Shown here piece after piece: positions 52,770-62,571 of a stretch of 64,000 nucleotides of DNA (its first letter is position 1; each line of letters starts with the position of its first letter). The notes beneath the pieces were generated by a model. That model was not told the origin of the DNA, ran no database searches, and worked only from the letters and a program-made list of their open reading frames with translations. Source of the DNA: an uncultured Alistipes sp. (GTDB lineage Bacteria > Bacteroidota > Bacteroidia > Bacteroidales > UBA932); assembly GCA_900550465.1 (NCBI GenBank), contig URSC01000008.1, forward strand, positions 1-64,000, read 5' to 3'. Position numbers and translations under genes: made by a program.

Positions 52770-52978
52770 AATAAACACACAACTGCTAACCAAATTTACC
52801 ATAAAATTCCCGCAGATGGGTGTTTCTCTAAGAAATCTGTGGAATGTAAAAATTCTACGAACGTTTCTGCGACAGTGGTCCAAAACTGCGACAGGCTGTT
52901 GCAGTCGTCTTGTCCAAGATTAACATCGAAAATATTCTTTGTTGTACATGTTTGTTTTTATTAGCTACTGACGTTAGA

Positions 52979-53932
52979 CTACAACTTTTTGGGCCAACAT
53001 GGATATGGCTTAATATTCATCAAGTCTTTATTATCAAATCTCATTTTATATAAAGGTATTCCTATATCTTTAAGAGCACCCTTAATTTTTCTCTCATTCT
53101 TACGATTTACTTTTAGGCCTAAATAGACCGCTTCTATAGCAACGTTTTTTATTGGGTGATAATCCTCGACTTTCTCTACTGAATAAAATATCATACGCCG
53201 TTCTTTTTCATAAGACCAAACCTTTGACTTAAGGCCCAATGATTGATTAAGTGACATGTTATCTAGCCCTACACGTACATTCCGGTATCTTATGGGCTTT
53301 AAATAACAAAATTCTTGCTTGTTCTCGTCCAAATATTGATTTTCCCTTTTTATTCGGTATTTTACCGCTATTCCTGTATGCATGTTGGCATAATGCGCCC
53401 ACATTAACTGATTCAAAATAGAATCTTCTCCCTTATCATAAGCTTCGCATAAACAAGCCATTCTAAAATGACCTACTGAGGAGCTCATCCCTTCATACCA
53501 TTTTTTTCTGTTATGTCCATTACTCTTTTTCATCTTCCTCTCACAGAACACAGACAATAATGGGTCCAGTGCATCATTAAAGTTAATCTTTCCCAGACAA
53601 AGCTGCCTCCTTTTTATTTGAGCGAGAATCACGTCCAAACAATTATCTATATTATAAAAACGTAATCCGACAAAATCTTCATTTGGTATTTTCTCTGGCT
53701 TTAAGGTTTCATATAATACCTCCCGGACATGGTATAACGCTGAATTATAGTCTCCATCCATAATGCTCTCTGATGCTATTTCTCGATGACAGGATCCATA
53801 CTCCAAGTTTATTTCTTCATCACCGACAAATACATCCTTCAATATTTTTTGTAATAACGGTTTTTTATTCCTCATATTAGATTTTTTACAAAAGAAATAA
53901 TATTTTGTAAATAACCCAAGGCCCAAACTCAT
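52979..53932 (-). CDS. DUF2971 protein
   Basis: 317 residues. The core ACLCEAYDKGEDSILNQLMWAHYANMHTGIAVKYRI is the DUF2971 signature, with KVWSYEKERRMIFY after it. The family is frequent in defence islands and near phage genes, with no settled function. The start may be 53932 or 53875 (MRNKKPLLQ). It stands between the toxin-antitoxin pair and the polysaccharide locus and has low GC like both. Confidence 0.7.
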   Translation of the reverse strand: MSLGLGLFTKYYFFCKKSNMRNKKPLLQKILKDVFVGDEEINLEYGSCHREIASESIMDGDYNSALYHVREVLYETLKPEKIPNEDFVGLRFYNIDNCLDVILAQIKRRQLCLGKINFNDALDPLLSVFCERKMKKSNGHNRKKWYEGMSSSVGHFRMACLCEAYDKGEDSILNQLMWAHYANMHTGIAVKYRIKRENQYLDENKQEFCYLKPIRYRNVRVGLDNMSLNQSLGLKSKVWSYEKERRMIFYSVEKVEDYHPIKNVAIEAVYLGLKVNRKNERKIKGALKDIGIPLYKMRFDNKDLMNIKPYPCWPKKL

Positions 53933-54185
53933 ATTTGTACCAGATTTATATTACGCTCTTTTACGATGAAAGACTCAAGGCTTTCTAGAGATAATCCTAT
54001 TTACAACTTTATCAGCGACATTCAGCCTAAGTTTCATTGAATCACACCCAGGAGCCACCAATATTACATGCCATCATAAAACGTTCCGTCAACCATATAC
54101 AGCAACTACTCTCTAACACGGATAAATGAATTAATTATTTGGAATGTTCCTACGACTAAGTGGATCACAGACGGCTGCATCATCA

Positions 54186-54995
54186 CTATCTTCTAAGTAA
54201 ATGCTTATAAATAAACGACCTCAACTTGTTCGGTATAATCCGCACGAAAAAACGAATTACTAAATTTTTCAAAAAAGTTCCGAAACCAATATAACCAATA
54301 CCTACAAAGAGAAACTGCAATCGAATTTCTGTCATAGCATAGCGCCATCCACCTCTACGTCGATAAACATCCGTGGTAGTTCTAAACCAAAGCAGGGACT
54401 CCTGGAAATTGTAAAACTTAGCGCCTGACACCAACATTCTCGCCCAAAGATAATAATCCTCAAATAACGGATAATGCATATACCCACCGGCAGCCACTAC
54501 TGCATTCTTGCGGAATACTGCAACGGGATGATTAATCGGACACCTTCTCTTGCCATATTCATAAATCTCCGCACTAGTTTCCGGCAAACGCTTAATTGCA
54601 ACGACATTGTCAATATTGCCCTGAAATTCCTCAATCCAAGCACTGCACACATCTATCTCCGGATGGCACTCCATGAATCTGACTTGCTTCTCAAACCTGT
54701 CAGGCTTAGAAACATCATCCGTATCCATCCTTACCACAATATCGTATGAACAATGCTTCAATCCCTCATTCAAAGCCTTACCCAACCCTCCATTAACTGG
54801 CAACGGTACAACTTTCAAACTAGGATACTTGTCCGCAAATTCCTTGACAACAGCATATAAATCATCAGCCAACGGGCCATCCTCAACAAGAATCACTTCA
54901 TCAGGAGATAATGACTGTGCAAACACACTGTTAAGACTTTCACGCAAATATAATGGACTCTCTTTTGAATAAAGAGATAATAAAACAGAAAACAT
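54186..54995 (-). CDS. glycosyltransferase family 2
   Basis: 269 residues with the GT-A start FSVLLSLYSKESPLYLRESLNSVFAQ, the nucleotide-binding EVILVEDGPLADDL and the metal motif VVRMDTDDVSKPDRFE. Cytoplasmic with a basic C-terminus. Last gene of the polysaccharide locus as transcribed, 3 bases after the previous one. The donor and acceptor sugars are unknown. The 253 bases before the DUF2971 gene (53933-54185) show no gene. Confidence 0.9.
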   Translation of the reverse strand: MFSVLLSLYSKESPLYLRESLNSVFAQSLSPDEVILVEDGPLADDLYAVVKEFADKYPSLKVVPLPVNGGLGKALNEGLKHCSYDIVVRMDTDDVSKPDRFEKQVRFMECHPEIDVCSAWIEEFQGNIDNVVAIKRLPETSAEIYEYGKRRCPINHPVAVFRKNAVVAAGGYMHYPLFEDYYLWARMLVSGAKFYNFQESLLWFRTTTDVYRRRGGWRYAMTEIRLQFLFVGIGYIGFGTFLKNLVIRFFVRIIPNKLRSFIYKHLLRR

Positions 54996-54998
54996 ATT

Positions 54999-55982
54999 TT
55001 AATGGTAAATTTTTTGTATTCTCCTATATATCAAATAAGGGACATGAAAACAAAAAGAAAACACACCAAATGGCAAATTCATTATAAAAGAATACTTTGT
55101 GTTGCAATTATTATTTTTTTGCACTACATTTCTATACCACTCTCTTTTCTGATTGTAATTATTATCACTTGTTGTGAGCAATAATGCAAAGACAAATTGC
55201 CATCTACTAACAAATTTATTATACAAATATAGCTCTTTTTTTGTTTTTACTATTTCTGTTCTTTGTTTTAAGAGTTCATTAAGAATATATTTCAAACTAT
55301 TAAGTCTCTTCTCAGAACAACGCGACGAGGTTATAGAATTCGGTCTTATCTTGTAATGATATGTTTGATGTGGAACACATACCGCGACTGAAGCATTTCT
55401 ACACATTGTTAGCGCCCATAATACATCTTCATGCAATAAACCCGGTATAAAATCTATGTTGTTTCTCTTAATAAAATCTAATGATATCAATTTATTGTTT
55501 GCAGATTCGGGTAATTCTCGCTGCAAGTAATGACAAAGAACATCTTTCCCTCTAAGTACTCCGTAATTTTTATACTTCACATGGAGAGACCTGCTACCTT
55601 CCATTCTCACAAAACCTGTCGTGAAATCTGCATTATTTTCAATCAATGCATTATAATGTAGTTCTATACAGTTTTGAGATATCACATCATCAGAATCCAT
55701 AAAAAAAACATACCTTCCTGTAGCTTTTTCAACACCCGAATTACGAGCAGCCGACAAACCACAATTCACCTCATGCCTATATATGTACACATCATTCTTT
55801 CGAGAAGATTTTTCCACAATATTGTGGACTATATCCATGCTATTATCTGTTCCACAATCATCTACAAGCACATATTCAATAGATATAAATGTCTGGTTTA
55901 AAGCAGAATTCAAGGCATCTGCCACATAATTCTCCACATTATATATGGGAATAATTAATGAGACTTGATAATGTTGGTTCAT
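54999..55982 (-). CDS. glycosyltransferase family 2
   Basis: 327 residues with SLIIPIYNVENYVADALNSALNQTFISIEYVLVDDCGTDNSMDIV and the metal motif VFFMDSDDVIS, and a hydrophobic C-terminus that may bind membrane. It overlaps the EpsG-like gene by 4 bases. Probably adds a sugar to the repeat unit. Confidence 0.92.
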   Translation of the reverse strand: MNQHYQVSLIIPIYNVENYVADALNSALNQTFISIEYVLVDDCGTDNSMDIVHNIVEKSSRKNDVYIYRHEVNCGLSAARNSGVEKATGRYVFFMDSDDVISQNCIELHYNALIENNADFTTGFVRMEGSRSLHVKYKNYGVLRGKDVLCHYLQRELPESANNKLISLDFIKRNNIDFIPGLLHEDVLWALTMCRNASVAVCVPHQTYHYKIRPNSITSSRCSEKRLNSLKYILNELLKQRTEIVKTKKELYLYNKFVSRWQFVFALLLTTSDNNYNQKREWYRNVVQKNNNCNTKYSFIMNLPFGVFSFCFHVPYLIYRRIQKIYH

Positions 55983-56995
55983 AACAAACTTGAAAGAATG
56001 TGATTAGAATAGGGTAAGACCTCTCCATTATTATTCACTAGTAAAACAGAAAGATAAACAAGACCATAAATGAAAGAAACTGCACTTAGAAAAGTTTTAT
56101 TTCCGGCATAGAGGCTTCGAAAGTTCGTAAATAATATCATCTGTGATGACATAAAGTAAAGTGCACACCTACCTATTGTTTCACTAAAAGCAAATAAATT
56201 ATAACATACTATTCCTAGATAAAACAACTTCAGTAAATTGTCATTTCTACAAGATGCACTAATAAACAACAAACACAGACAATTAATTAATAGACGAGGG
56301 ATAGAAAAAGATGCTGTCGCGTCTCCTAACAAATATACACTATATTGACCTACAAGCGGGACATATTGAACAAGATTGGGGATTAATACTATCCCAAAAA
56401 TGTATGTTGCAGGCAATATAAAAACTGTCTTCGCCACTTCTAGGCGGACATATTTAAAGATAAAAGGAATTGCCAATCCAATAATGGCCGAATAATGAAA
56501 TAACCCTGCGATAAATATTTGGACATAAAAAGCCTTCTTCTTTTCATGCAAATAATCATTATATGCCGAGAACATAATAGCAATTGCTATCATCTGCCTC
56601 GCTATATTAAATGACTGAAAATAAAAAAATAGTAAATAAAAAAACAAAATAGACACAAAAGGTCTGTCACTATACTTCCATACGGTAAAAAAAATTGGAA
56701 CTAACGTAAATAAACTGGCCAGAAAAACCACCATGGAGTATCCTGCATGCATTTTAACCGCCAAATTATTTATAACTCTCCAACCAGGTTCAATTGTAAA
56801 CCATGAGGGATATGTTTCTAACCTAAAATACTCATATATTTCATAGTAATTTTGTGTGTCAGTCCCTACTGATGTATCTCTGAAGCCAGCAACAAACAGC
56901 ATTAAAACAAATGCCATTATAAAAAGAATTGAATTCTTTTTACTGAAAATAGAGCAAACTAATAAAAAAATAAAAATGAAAATATATGCCGACAT
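55979..56995 (-). CDS. EpsG-family polysaccharide polymerase (Wzy-like)
   Basis: 338 residues and about ten helices. Conserved parts are FRDTSVGTDTQNYYEIY and PGWRVIN near the N-terminus and RQMIAIAIMFSAYNDYLHEKKKAFYVQIFIAGLFHYSAIIG in the middle. It should polymerise repeat units in the periplasmic face of the membrane. It touches the neighbouring GT2 genes (overlap of 4 bases, 1 base). Confidence 0.85.
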   Translation of the reverse strand: MSAYIFIFIFLLVCSIFSKKNSILFIMAFVLMLFVAGFRDTSVGTDTQNYYEIYEYFRLETYPSWFTIEPGWRVINNLAVKMHAGYSMVVFLASLFTLVPIFFTVWKYSDRPFVSILFFYLLFFYFQSFNIARQMIAIAIMFSAYNDYLHEKKKAFYVQIFIAGLFHYSAIIGLAIPFIFKYVRLEVAKTVFILPATYIFGIVLIPNLVQYVPLVGQYSVYLLGDATASFSIPRLLINCLCLLFISASCRNDNLLKLFYLGIVCYNLFAFSETIGRCALYFMSSQMILFTNFRSLYAGNKTFLSAVSFIYGLVYLSVLLVNNNGEVLPYSNHILSSLL

Positions 56996-57954
56996 TATTT
57001 CGATTTCATATAAAGGCCGAACCTACAATACAAATAAATCAAGAATGGTATCCGCAATCTTTCTAAAAATATTAACAATCTATCCCCTATCTTTAAATAT
57101 TGTTTAAACTCTCTCTCCAATTCTTCATAAAGAGGAATGATTAATTTATAAAGATGTGGTTTTGCTTGCTTAATCAAACTTAACTTACTTCTCAAGATTG
57201 ATAATTTTGCATATATGCTAAATTCTTGAGACTCTCCGAACTTTTCACATATGACAGTATTGATTTTAACAATATTTTCTACAGATTGTACTGTAATATT
57301 TTTAGTTAATGAAGCATTATTTGACAATGTGTAATGATACAAGTAATTCGCTTTATATGAAATTCTTTCAACTGCTGTGAATAACTGGAGCAACACTAGA
57401 AAATCTTCCCCATAATCTATTCCCTCTATGAAACGGGCTCCACTTTTTTTATAAAAAGAAGCCTCATATAGTTTTGCCCACAAAACCGACTCTACTTCTC
57501 TTATCAATAGTTTTTTTAAATATTCTTTCGGACTTGCGGTATAGAAACTTAACGCATGGAACTCTCTATTCTCATAAGACTTAAAAAAATCGCAGACTAC
57601 TATTTCTGCCTGATCTTCTTCTGCCTTCTGCACAAGGAGCTCAACCATGTTTTTCTCTATATAATCATCACTATCCACATACATTAAATAATCACCTGAC
57701 GAATTATCTATTCCTGTATTGCGTGCAGCAGCTACTCCCCTATTTGTTTCATGACTAATAATTTTTACCTGGGAAAATCTTTGAGGATAATTTTTCAATA
57801 CATCATTTAAAACATCTATACTTAAATCTTTTGTGCAGTCATTAATAAAGACATACTCTATATTCTCATAGGTCTGTTCAAAAAGCGACACAGCACACTT
57901 TTCAATATATCTTTCTACATTATATACAGGTACTAAAATTGACACTTTTTTCAT
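56995..57954 (-). CDS. glycosyltransferase family 2
   Basis: 319 residues with SILVPVYNVERYIEKCAVSLFEQTYENIEYVFINDCTKDLSIDVL and LMYVDSDDYIEKNMVELL. It overlaps the GT14 gene by 4 bases and the EpsG gene by one base, so all are one transcript. Confidence 0.92.
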   Translation of the reverse strand: MKKVSILVPVYNVERYIEKCAVSLFEQTYENIEYVFINDCTKDLSIDVLNDVLKNYPQRFSQVKIISHETNRGVAAARNTGIDNSSGDYLMYVDSDDYIEKNMVELLVQKAEEDQAEIVVCDFFKSYENREFHALSFYTASPKEYLKKLLIREVESVLWAKLYEASFYKKSGARFIEGIDYGEDFLVLLQLFTAVERISYKANYLYHYTLSNNASLTKNITVQSVENIVKINTVICEKFGESQEFSIYAKLSILRSKLSLIKQAKPHLYKLIIPLYEELEREFKQYLKIGDRLLIFLERLRIPFLIYLYCRFGLYMKSK

Positions 57955-58856
57955 GGCTTATTAAGCAATATGGCTTTTTCTATTTTTTTGACAATTTCTA
58001 AATCTTGAGAAGAGAATTTGCGGGCAAAAAATTTTTTAGATTTCATCAAATATTCAAAATCTTGCATTTGCCAAGTATACGGAGAGCCTCTATCCCAATC
58101 TATCTCTCTCATACACATTGAATATTCATCCAGACACTCTTCATATCCGAAAAGTTTTTTTCTTAGAGGAGAGTTCCACAAAACACTCTGAATAAAAAGT
58201 TCATCGGGGCACAATGTATTGCGAAATTCTCGTAATATTATATTCTTACGTGACAAAATGTAATTTACCGCTTCGTCCGTTAGACTGCACCAATTACACC
58301 CCTTTTTAAGTATTGTCTCACTTCCATTCTCACTAAGATGCAATTTCCTCCTTATCCCTATTACTTTCTGTATATTATTGAAAATACATGAGAGTAGCCG
58401 TATTTGTTTCTTTCTGCAATAAGTTGTAAAAATATGATACACTCCTGTCCTATTCACAATGTCTTTTTCGTTCTGTGGACCAGACGCAAACCCAACAAAG
58501 GATTTATCTTGAAATTTTTCACATATACCATGTATATAATCTTGGCTATTGATAGGTAAATCTACTCCGGATATAATATGGTAAAACGAGTACTTATGAT
58601 TTCCAGCAGCAACCTCCATCAAGAGTAATTCCGCTCTAACCTGGCTTATATCACCCCAGCGAACATCAATCCGATCTACAAAAAATAAGTGGGAATGTTC
58701 AGTTTTAATATCTCTAAATTGGTTTTTATCTGATTTGCTATCTATATGGATGTAAATGTCGTTTCTTTCATCGTCAATCATATGTACGAGAGTAGCCAAT
58801 AGGTCAGGCTCATTGTGCGCAATAATCAAATAAGCATGTCTCAAGATATTTTCCAT
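57951..58856 (-). CDS. beta-1,6-N-acetylglucosaminyltransferase-like (GT14)
   Basis: 301 residues of the core-2/I-branching (GT14) family: HAYLIIAHNEPDLLATLVHMIDDERNDIYIHIDSKSD, YHIISGVDLPI, GCNWCSLTDEAVNYIL and CPDELFIQSVL. It would transfer a sugar, often GlcNAc or xylose, in beta linkage, perhaps as a branch. It follows the pyruvyl transferase gene without a gap. Confidence 0.88.
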   Translation of the reverse strand: MENILRHAYLIIAHNEPDLLATLVHMIDDERNDIYIHIDSKSDKNQFRDIKTEHSHLFFVDRIDVRWGDISQVRAELLLMEVAAGNHKYSFYHIISGVDLPINSQDYIHGICEKFQDKSFVGFASGPQNEKDIVNRTGVYHIFTTYCRKKQIRLLSCIFNNIQKVIGIRRKLHLSENGSETILKKGCNWCSLTDEAVNYILSRKNIILREFRNTLCPDELFIQSVLWNSPLRKKLFGYEECLDEYSMCMREIDWDRGSPYTWQMQDFEYLMKSKKFFARKFSSQDLEIVKKIEKAILLNKP

Positions 58857-59768
58857 TTAAATAATATCTTTTTTTAATACAAATGGACATGACTCAAGCA
58901 ACGGTCTATAATCCCAAATAATCTTTTTATAGTTATCACATTGCCTGATCGCATAAATAAAATCGTTGACGCAATTGATTGTTACTGGACTTTCTATATT
59001 TCTATCTACTGAAAGAAAATAATCTTTAAATTTAAATCCATTACCCTCAACTTTATCTGATAGTTTAATCCATACATTAGGAACGTCATACGCATCGGAG
59101 ATAATTAAACCATGAAGGGAGGAAGATAAAATAATATCGCATGCAACTATTTCATCTATAACATCAGTCCATACATCATATTTATTCAATTTGATAATAG
59201 CCACTTCTGGATTTTCTCTTTTAAAATTGATCATCGTTGAGTTATTTAAATCTGATATATGTGGGATAATACCGATTCTCCACTTTTTTTCAACATGATG
59301 CGGTCGATAAATTTTTGGAAGAAGCAGCGCCGGATCTCCATAAACTGCAGGACAAGGAACGTTTAAAGATAATAAATACTTCCTACTTAAAGGTCCTCTT
59401 ACTGCACGTACATCTAAGGGTTTATCTTGAAATCTATTCACATCACCATACATTGAACCGCTACCCCAAACTGTTACGCTATCATAACAATACTCTAGTA
59501 ACGAGCCAACACACATCAAACTTAACATTTTTCTACTATGAAAAATATTACTAATAGTAATGACTTTTTTACCTGATAATTCAGAAATCAAATAAAAATT
59601 TAAGTCATCCCCAAAATTTCTTGGAGTTATTTTATTTCCCCACTGAATCAACCAGGCATTGATAACGATAAATTTATCATTCCCTACTGCGCAATAATAT
59701 ATACTGTTATATATTTTTCTGATAAACAATGATACAATCAAGAAAAACCTTTTAAATAAACTTAACAT
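58857..59768 (-). CDS. polysaccharide pyruvyl transferase
   Basis: 303 residues with NAWLIQWGNKITPRNFGDDLNFYLISELSGKK and CDIILSSSLHGLIISDAYDVPNVWI (the SSLHG motif of the family) and VYGDPALLLP. It adds a ketal-linked pyruvate, from phosphoenolpyruvate, to a sugar, giving a negative charge. It overlaps the flippase gene by 7 bases. Confidence 0.88.
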   Translation of the reverse strand: MLSLFKRFFLIVSLFIRKIYNSIYYCAVGNDKFIVINAWLIQWGNKITPRNFGDDLNFYLISELSGKKVITISNIFHSRKMLSLMCVGSLLEYCYDSVTVWGSGSMYGDVNRFQDKPLDVRAVRGPLSRKYLLSLNVPCPAVYGDPALLLPKIYRPHHVEKKWRIGIIPHISDLNNSTMINFKRENPEVAIIKLNKYDVWTDVIDEIVACDIILSSSLHGLIISDAYDVPNVWIKLSDKVEGNGFKFKDYFLSVDRNIESPVTINCVNDFIYAIRQCDNYKKIIWDYRPLLESCPFVLKKDII

Positions 59769-61291
59769 AGTTTAATATAACGTTTGAGATTTTGGACTAT
59801 TGCCTTTCGTTCATTTACGGGAAGTCCTAACACAAAGGAACTCAGAATAACAGAGATCACTGATAATAAACAAACAATAACTGATGACATTATAGACTCT
59901 TTTAATAAATGCTGTACACATATCGGTACAATAGCCGCAGCTATTGTTACAAATACACAACGCATAATTACACTTGTAATATATTGCGTTAAACTCAATC
60001 CTATCATTGCTTTAACCATGAACAGCCTTACAATAAAAGCGATGATGCAAATAACTATCTCCACAAGAAAAACAGACTGCGGTGAACCTCCTATTTTTAA
60101 AATAATATATGACAATGGTAATGTAAAAACAAGCAATCCTCCCACTATTGATTGATAGTTTTTCACTTTACCTGTTGCCTGAGCAGATGTCATTAATGGA
60201 TTAGAAACTGATTGAAGGACTGATACACATAATACTAACTTTAAAAATATAGTGGCATACTCTGGGACAATTTTAAGCCATATCGATAATAGCATATCCG
60301 TCTCTAAAAACACAGGAAGACAAATACAAAGAAGTAAAAAGAAGGAGTATCTTGATGCCCTATATACCAGATTATGCATGTAATTTATATTCCGTGACGC
60401 ATATGATTTAATTATCGAGGGATTTATCGCTGTTTGAAAACCTACAGCAAATTGACTGACTGCTCCCTGGACCTGTGCTGCAATACCTAATGCAGCATTT
60501 ACAATAGGTCCGAAAAAAACATTCAGTAGAATATTTACACCTTGTCCCATCCCTACTGATGCAGCACTACCCCAAATATTCCATCCCGAAAAAGTTAACA
60601 TTTCTTTAAATAACTTTCGATCAAATACTAGCTCATACTTTGTTTCTGGGAAATGTTTTTTACAATAAGTGCCATAAATTACTCGAATTAAAACTTGTTC
60701 ACATAGCATTAATATGGCATATGTTATCAAACAGTCTGTATTGACACAGAGAAGCAGAACAGCTATTAATAACTTTAATAATGCATCTAGTATAGAAATA
60801 TAAGCAAAAGTGCCCATTTTTTCATGGGCAATGATTGCTGCATTATATGGCACACTAATAAATAAAACAATTGTCGATATTACTGATAATTGAAATACCC
60901 AATATGCAGCATTCATTCTGCTTTCAGGGATAATCATTTTATTATTAAAAAACCACAATCCAACAGTTTCTGCTAATAATACGACAATCAAGGATATTAA
61001 CAGATGTATATTGATACTTGTTGTAAAAACCTTTTTAAGTCTATTAAAATCATTTTTCCCTAATTCAAATGTTAGATAACGTTGAGTTCCTGTCGCCATT
61101 GCACCGCTTAAAAAACTAAGCATTGCGACAACTCCTCCTACAACATTATAAATTCCATAATCCTCTACACCAAGAGCGGCAAGAACTATCCTTGAAGCGT
61201 ATAAATTAATAAGCATCAAGAATATCATCCTTATATACAGAATTATGGTATTTTTAGCTATCCTACTATTATTTATTGAGTTTTCGACCAC
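59762..61291 (-). CDS. Wzx-like oligosaccharide flippase
   Basis: 509 residues and 12-14 helices of the MOP/polysaccharide-export family. It begins NSRIAKNTIILYIRMIFLMLINLYASRIVLAALGVEDYGIYNVVGGVVAMLSFLSGAMATGTQRYL, the form common in Bacteroidales. It turns undecaprenyl-linked units to the outer leaflet. The EpsG-like polymerase is its likely partner. Confidence 0.92.
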   Translation of the reverse strand: MVENSINNSRIAKNTIILYIRMIFLMLINLYASRIVLAALGVEDYGIYNVVGGVVAMLSFLSGAMATGTQRYLTFELGKNDFNRLKKVFTTSINIHLLISLIVVLLAETVGLWFFNNKMIIPESRMNAAYWVFQLSVISTIVLFISVPYNAAIIAHEKMGTFAYISILDALLKLLIAVLLLCVNTDCLITYAILMLCEQVLIRVIYGTYCKKHFPETKYELVFDRKLFKEMLTFSGWNIWGSAASVGMGQGVNILLNVFFGPIVNAALGIAAQVQGAVSQFAVGFQTAINPSIIKSYASRNINYMHNLVYRASRYSFFLLLCICLPVFLETDMLLSIWLKIVPEYATIFLKLVLCVSVLQSVSNPLMTSAQATGKVKNYQSIVGGLLVFTLPLSYIILKIGGSPQSVFLVEIVICIIAFIVRLFMVKAMIGLSLTQYITSVIMRCVFVTIAAAIVPICVQHLLKESIMSSVIVCLLSVISVILSSFVLGLPVNERKAIVQNLKRYIKLC

Positions 61292-61321
61292 GCTGATTAA
61301 CTATTACCAACTCATTGTCAC

Positions 61322-62410
61322 CTAATATTTAAAGTCAATAAGTTTTTTATTTAACATTTCTATGTATTGCTTTCCCCATTTCAAATCTGGCTCCATATAA
61401 TTTCCTTCACCCCACTCATTCCACGATTTTAAGAAAACTATGTTTACATTATCTGGTTTGTGTACGCCTTGTTGAAATACATCATCCAAATGTTTTCCAA
61501 ATAACTCCGGAGTGCATCCATTTAAAACATATCCGTTTTTTCCACTCCTTGGACTATGATCCCAATTTGGAATAATAGTCGGATAAACATCCTCCCTCAA
61601 TGATTCATCACCAATAAAATGCCTATAACTATCTTTATACGACAGCATTTTAGGTATTCCAAAAAGGACTTTCATTACTTTCTGCTTCATCCGCACAAAC
61701 ATACTTCGTTTTACAAAAGGATGCCATAACCTTACTATATTTACAGCATCAAACCCAAGACTCTTCGCTTTTTCAATATCCTGTTCAGAATCTATATGAG
61801 CAATAAAGTGAAATCCAGATATTTTATTATCCTTTGCAAGTTTCCTCCAGTCTGACATAAAATCTGACACTTTAGGAAAGTCAAATGGTTTATAAATCAT
61901 AAATATCAATTTACCATTGTATGTCATGTATCTTGAATCCTTAAATGCAGGCAACAGACTGAAAAAATGTTCAATATTATCCTTTTGACCAAAATACCTC
62001 TGTTCGATCAAAAGCTTTTTAGAATAAACACTCCCTTCATTATTCCAAAATTTAGAATGCCATGATTCATTAGCCCAGCATAGACAAAATGGGAAATCAG
62101 GTTTCTGTGTTCTTACGACCTCTTTAAACGGCATTTCAAGTTCTTGTTTACCATTTCCGAACCAATAATGATAATAGCAAAAACCCTCAATACCCGCTTC
62201 TTTTGCGTATTTCGCCTGTTCTTCTCTAACCTCAGGAATTCGCAAATCATAATACCCTAAATCTGCCGGCACTTTAGGTTGATAATGACCTCTAAATAAG
62301 GGCTTAGCTTTTCCAACATTTGTCCACTCCGTAAACCCCTTTCCCCACCATTTATCATTGTCCGGGGTAGGATGATATTGAGGAAGATAGAATGCAATTA
62401 TACGTGGCAT
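61322..62410 (-). CDS. WbsX-family (GT99-like) glycan enzyme
   Basis: 362 residues of the WbsX/glycoside hydrolase 99-like family: IAFYLPQYHPTPDNDKWWGKGFTEWTNV, GIEGFCYYHYWFGNGKQELEMPF, LCWANESW and SWNEWGEGNYMEPD. Such proteins sit in O-antigen and capsule loci and are thought to act as glycosyltransferases or endo-acting glycosidases. The 161 bases on its 5' side (62411-62571) hold no gene. Confidence 0.9.
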   Translation of the reverse strand: MPRIIAFYLPQYHPTPDNDKWWGKGFTEWTNVGKAKPLFRGHYQPKVPADLGYYDLRIPEVREEQAKYAKEAGIEGFCYYHYWFGNGKQELEMPFKEVVRTQKPDFPFCLCWANESWHSKFWNNEGSVYSKKLLIEQRYFGQKDNIEHFFSLLPAFKDSRYMTYNGKLIFMIYKPFDFPKVSDFMSDWRKLAKDNKISGFHFIAHIDSEQDIEKAKSLGFDAVNIVRLWHPFVKRSMFVRMKQKVMKVLFGIPKMLSYKDSYRHFIGDESLREDVYPTIIPNWDHSPRSGKNGYVLNGCTPELFGKHLDDVFQQGVHKPDNVNIVFLKSWNEWGEGNYMEPDLKWGKQYIEMLNKKLIDFKY

Positions 62411-62571
62411 ATTTCTATTACTTTAATATCTTATATTTGATTTTATAATTCTTGCAAGATTCCCTTCAAGCATTGTGAGCGAATATTTTTAGTAATAATC
62501 GCATTTACCACTATACGCCATCAAATTAAGCAAAACTATAAACTTGCCTTCTATTCAAACATTTTCCACCA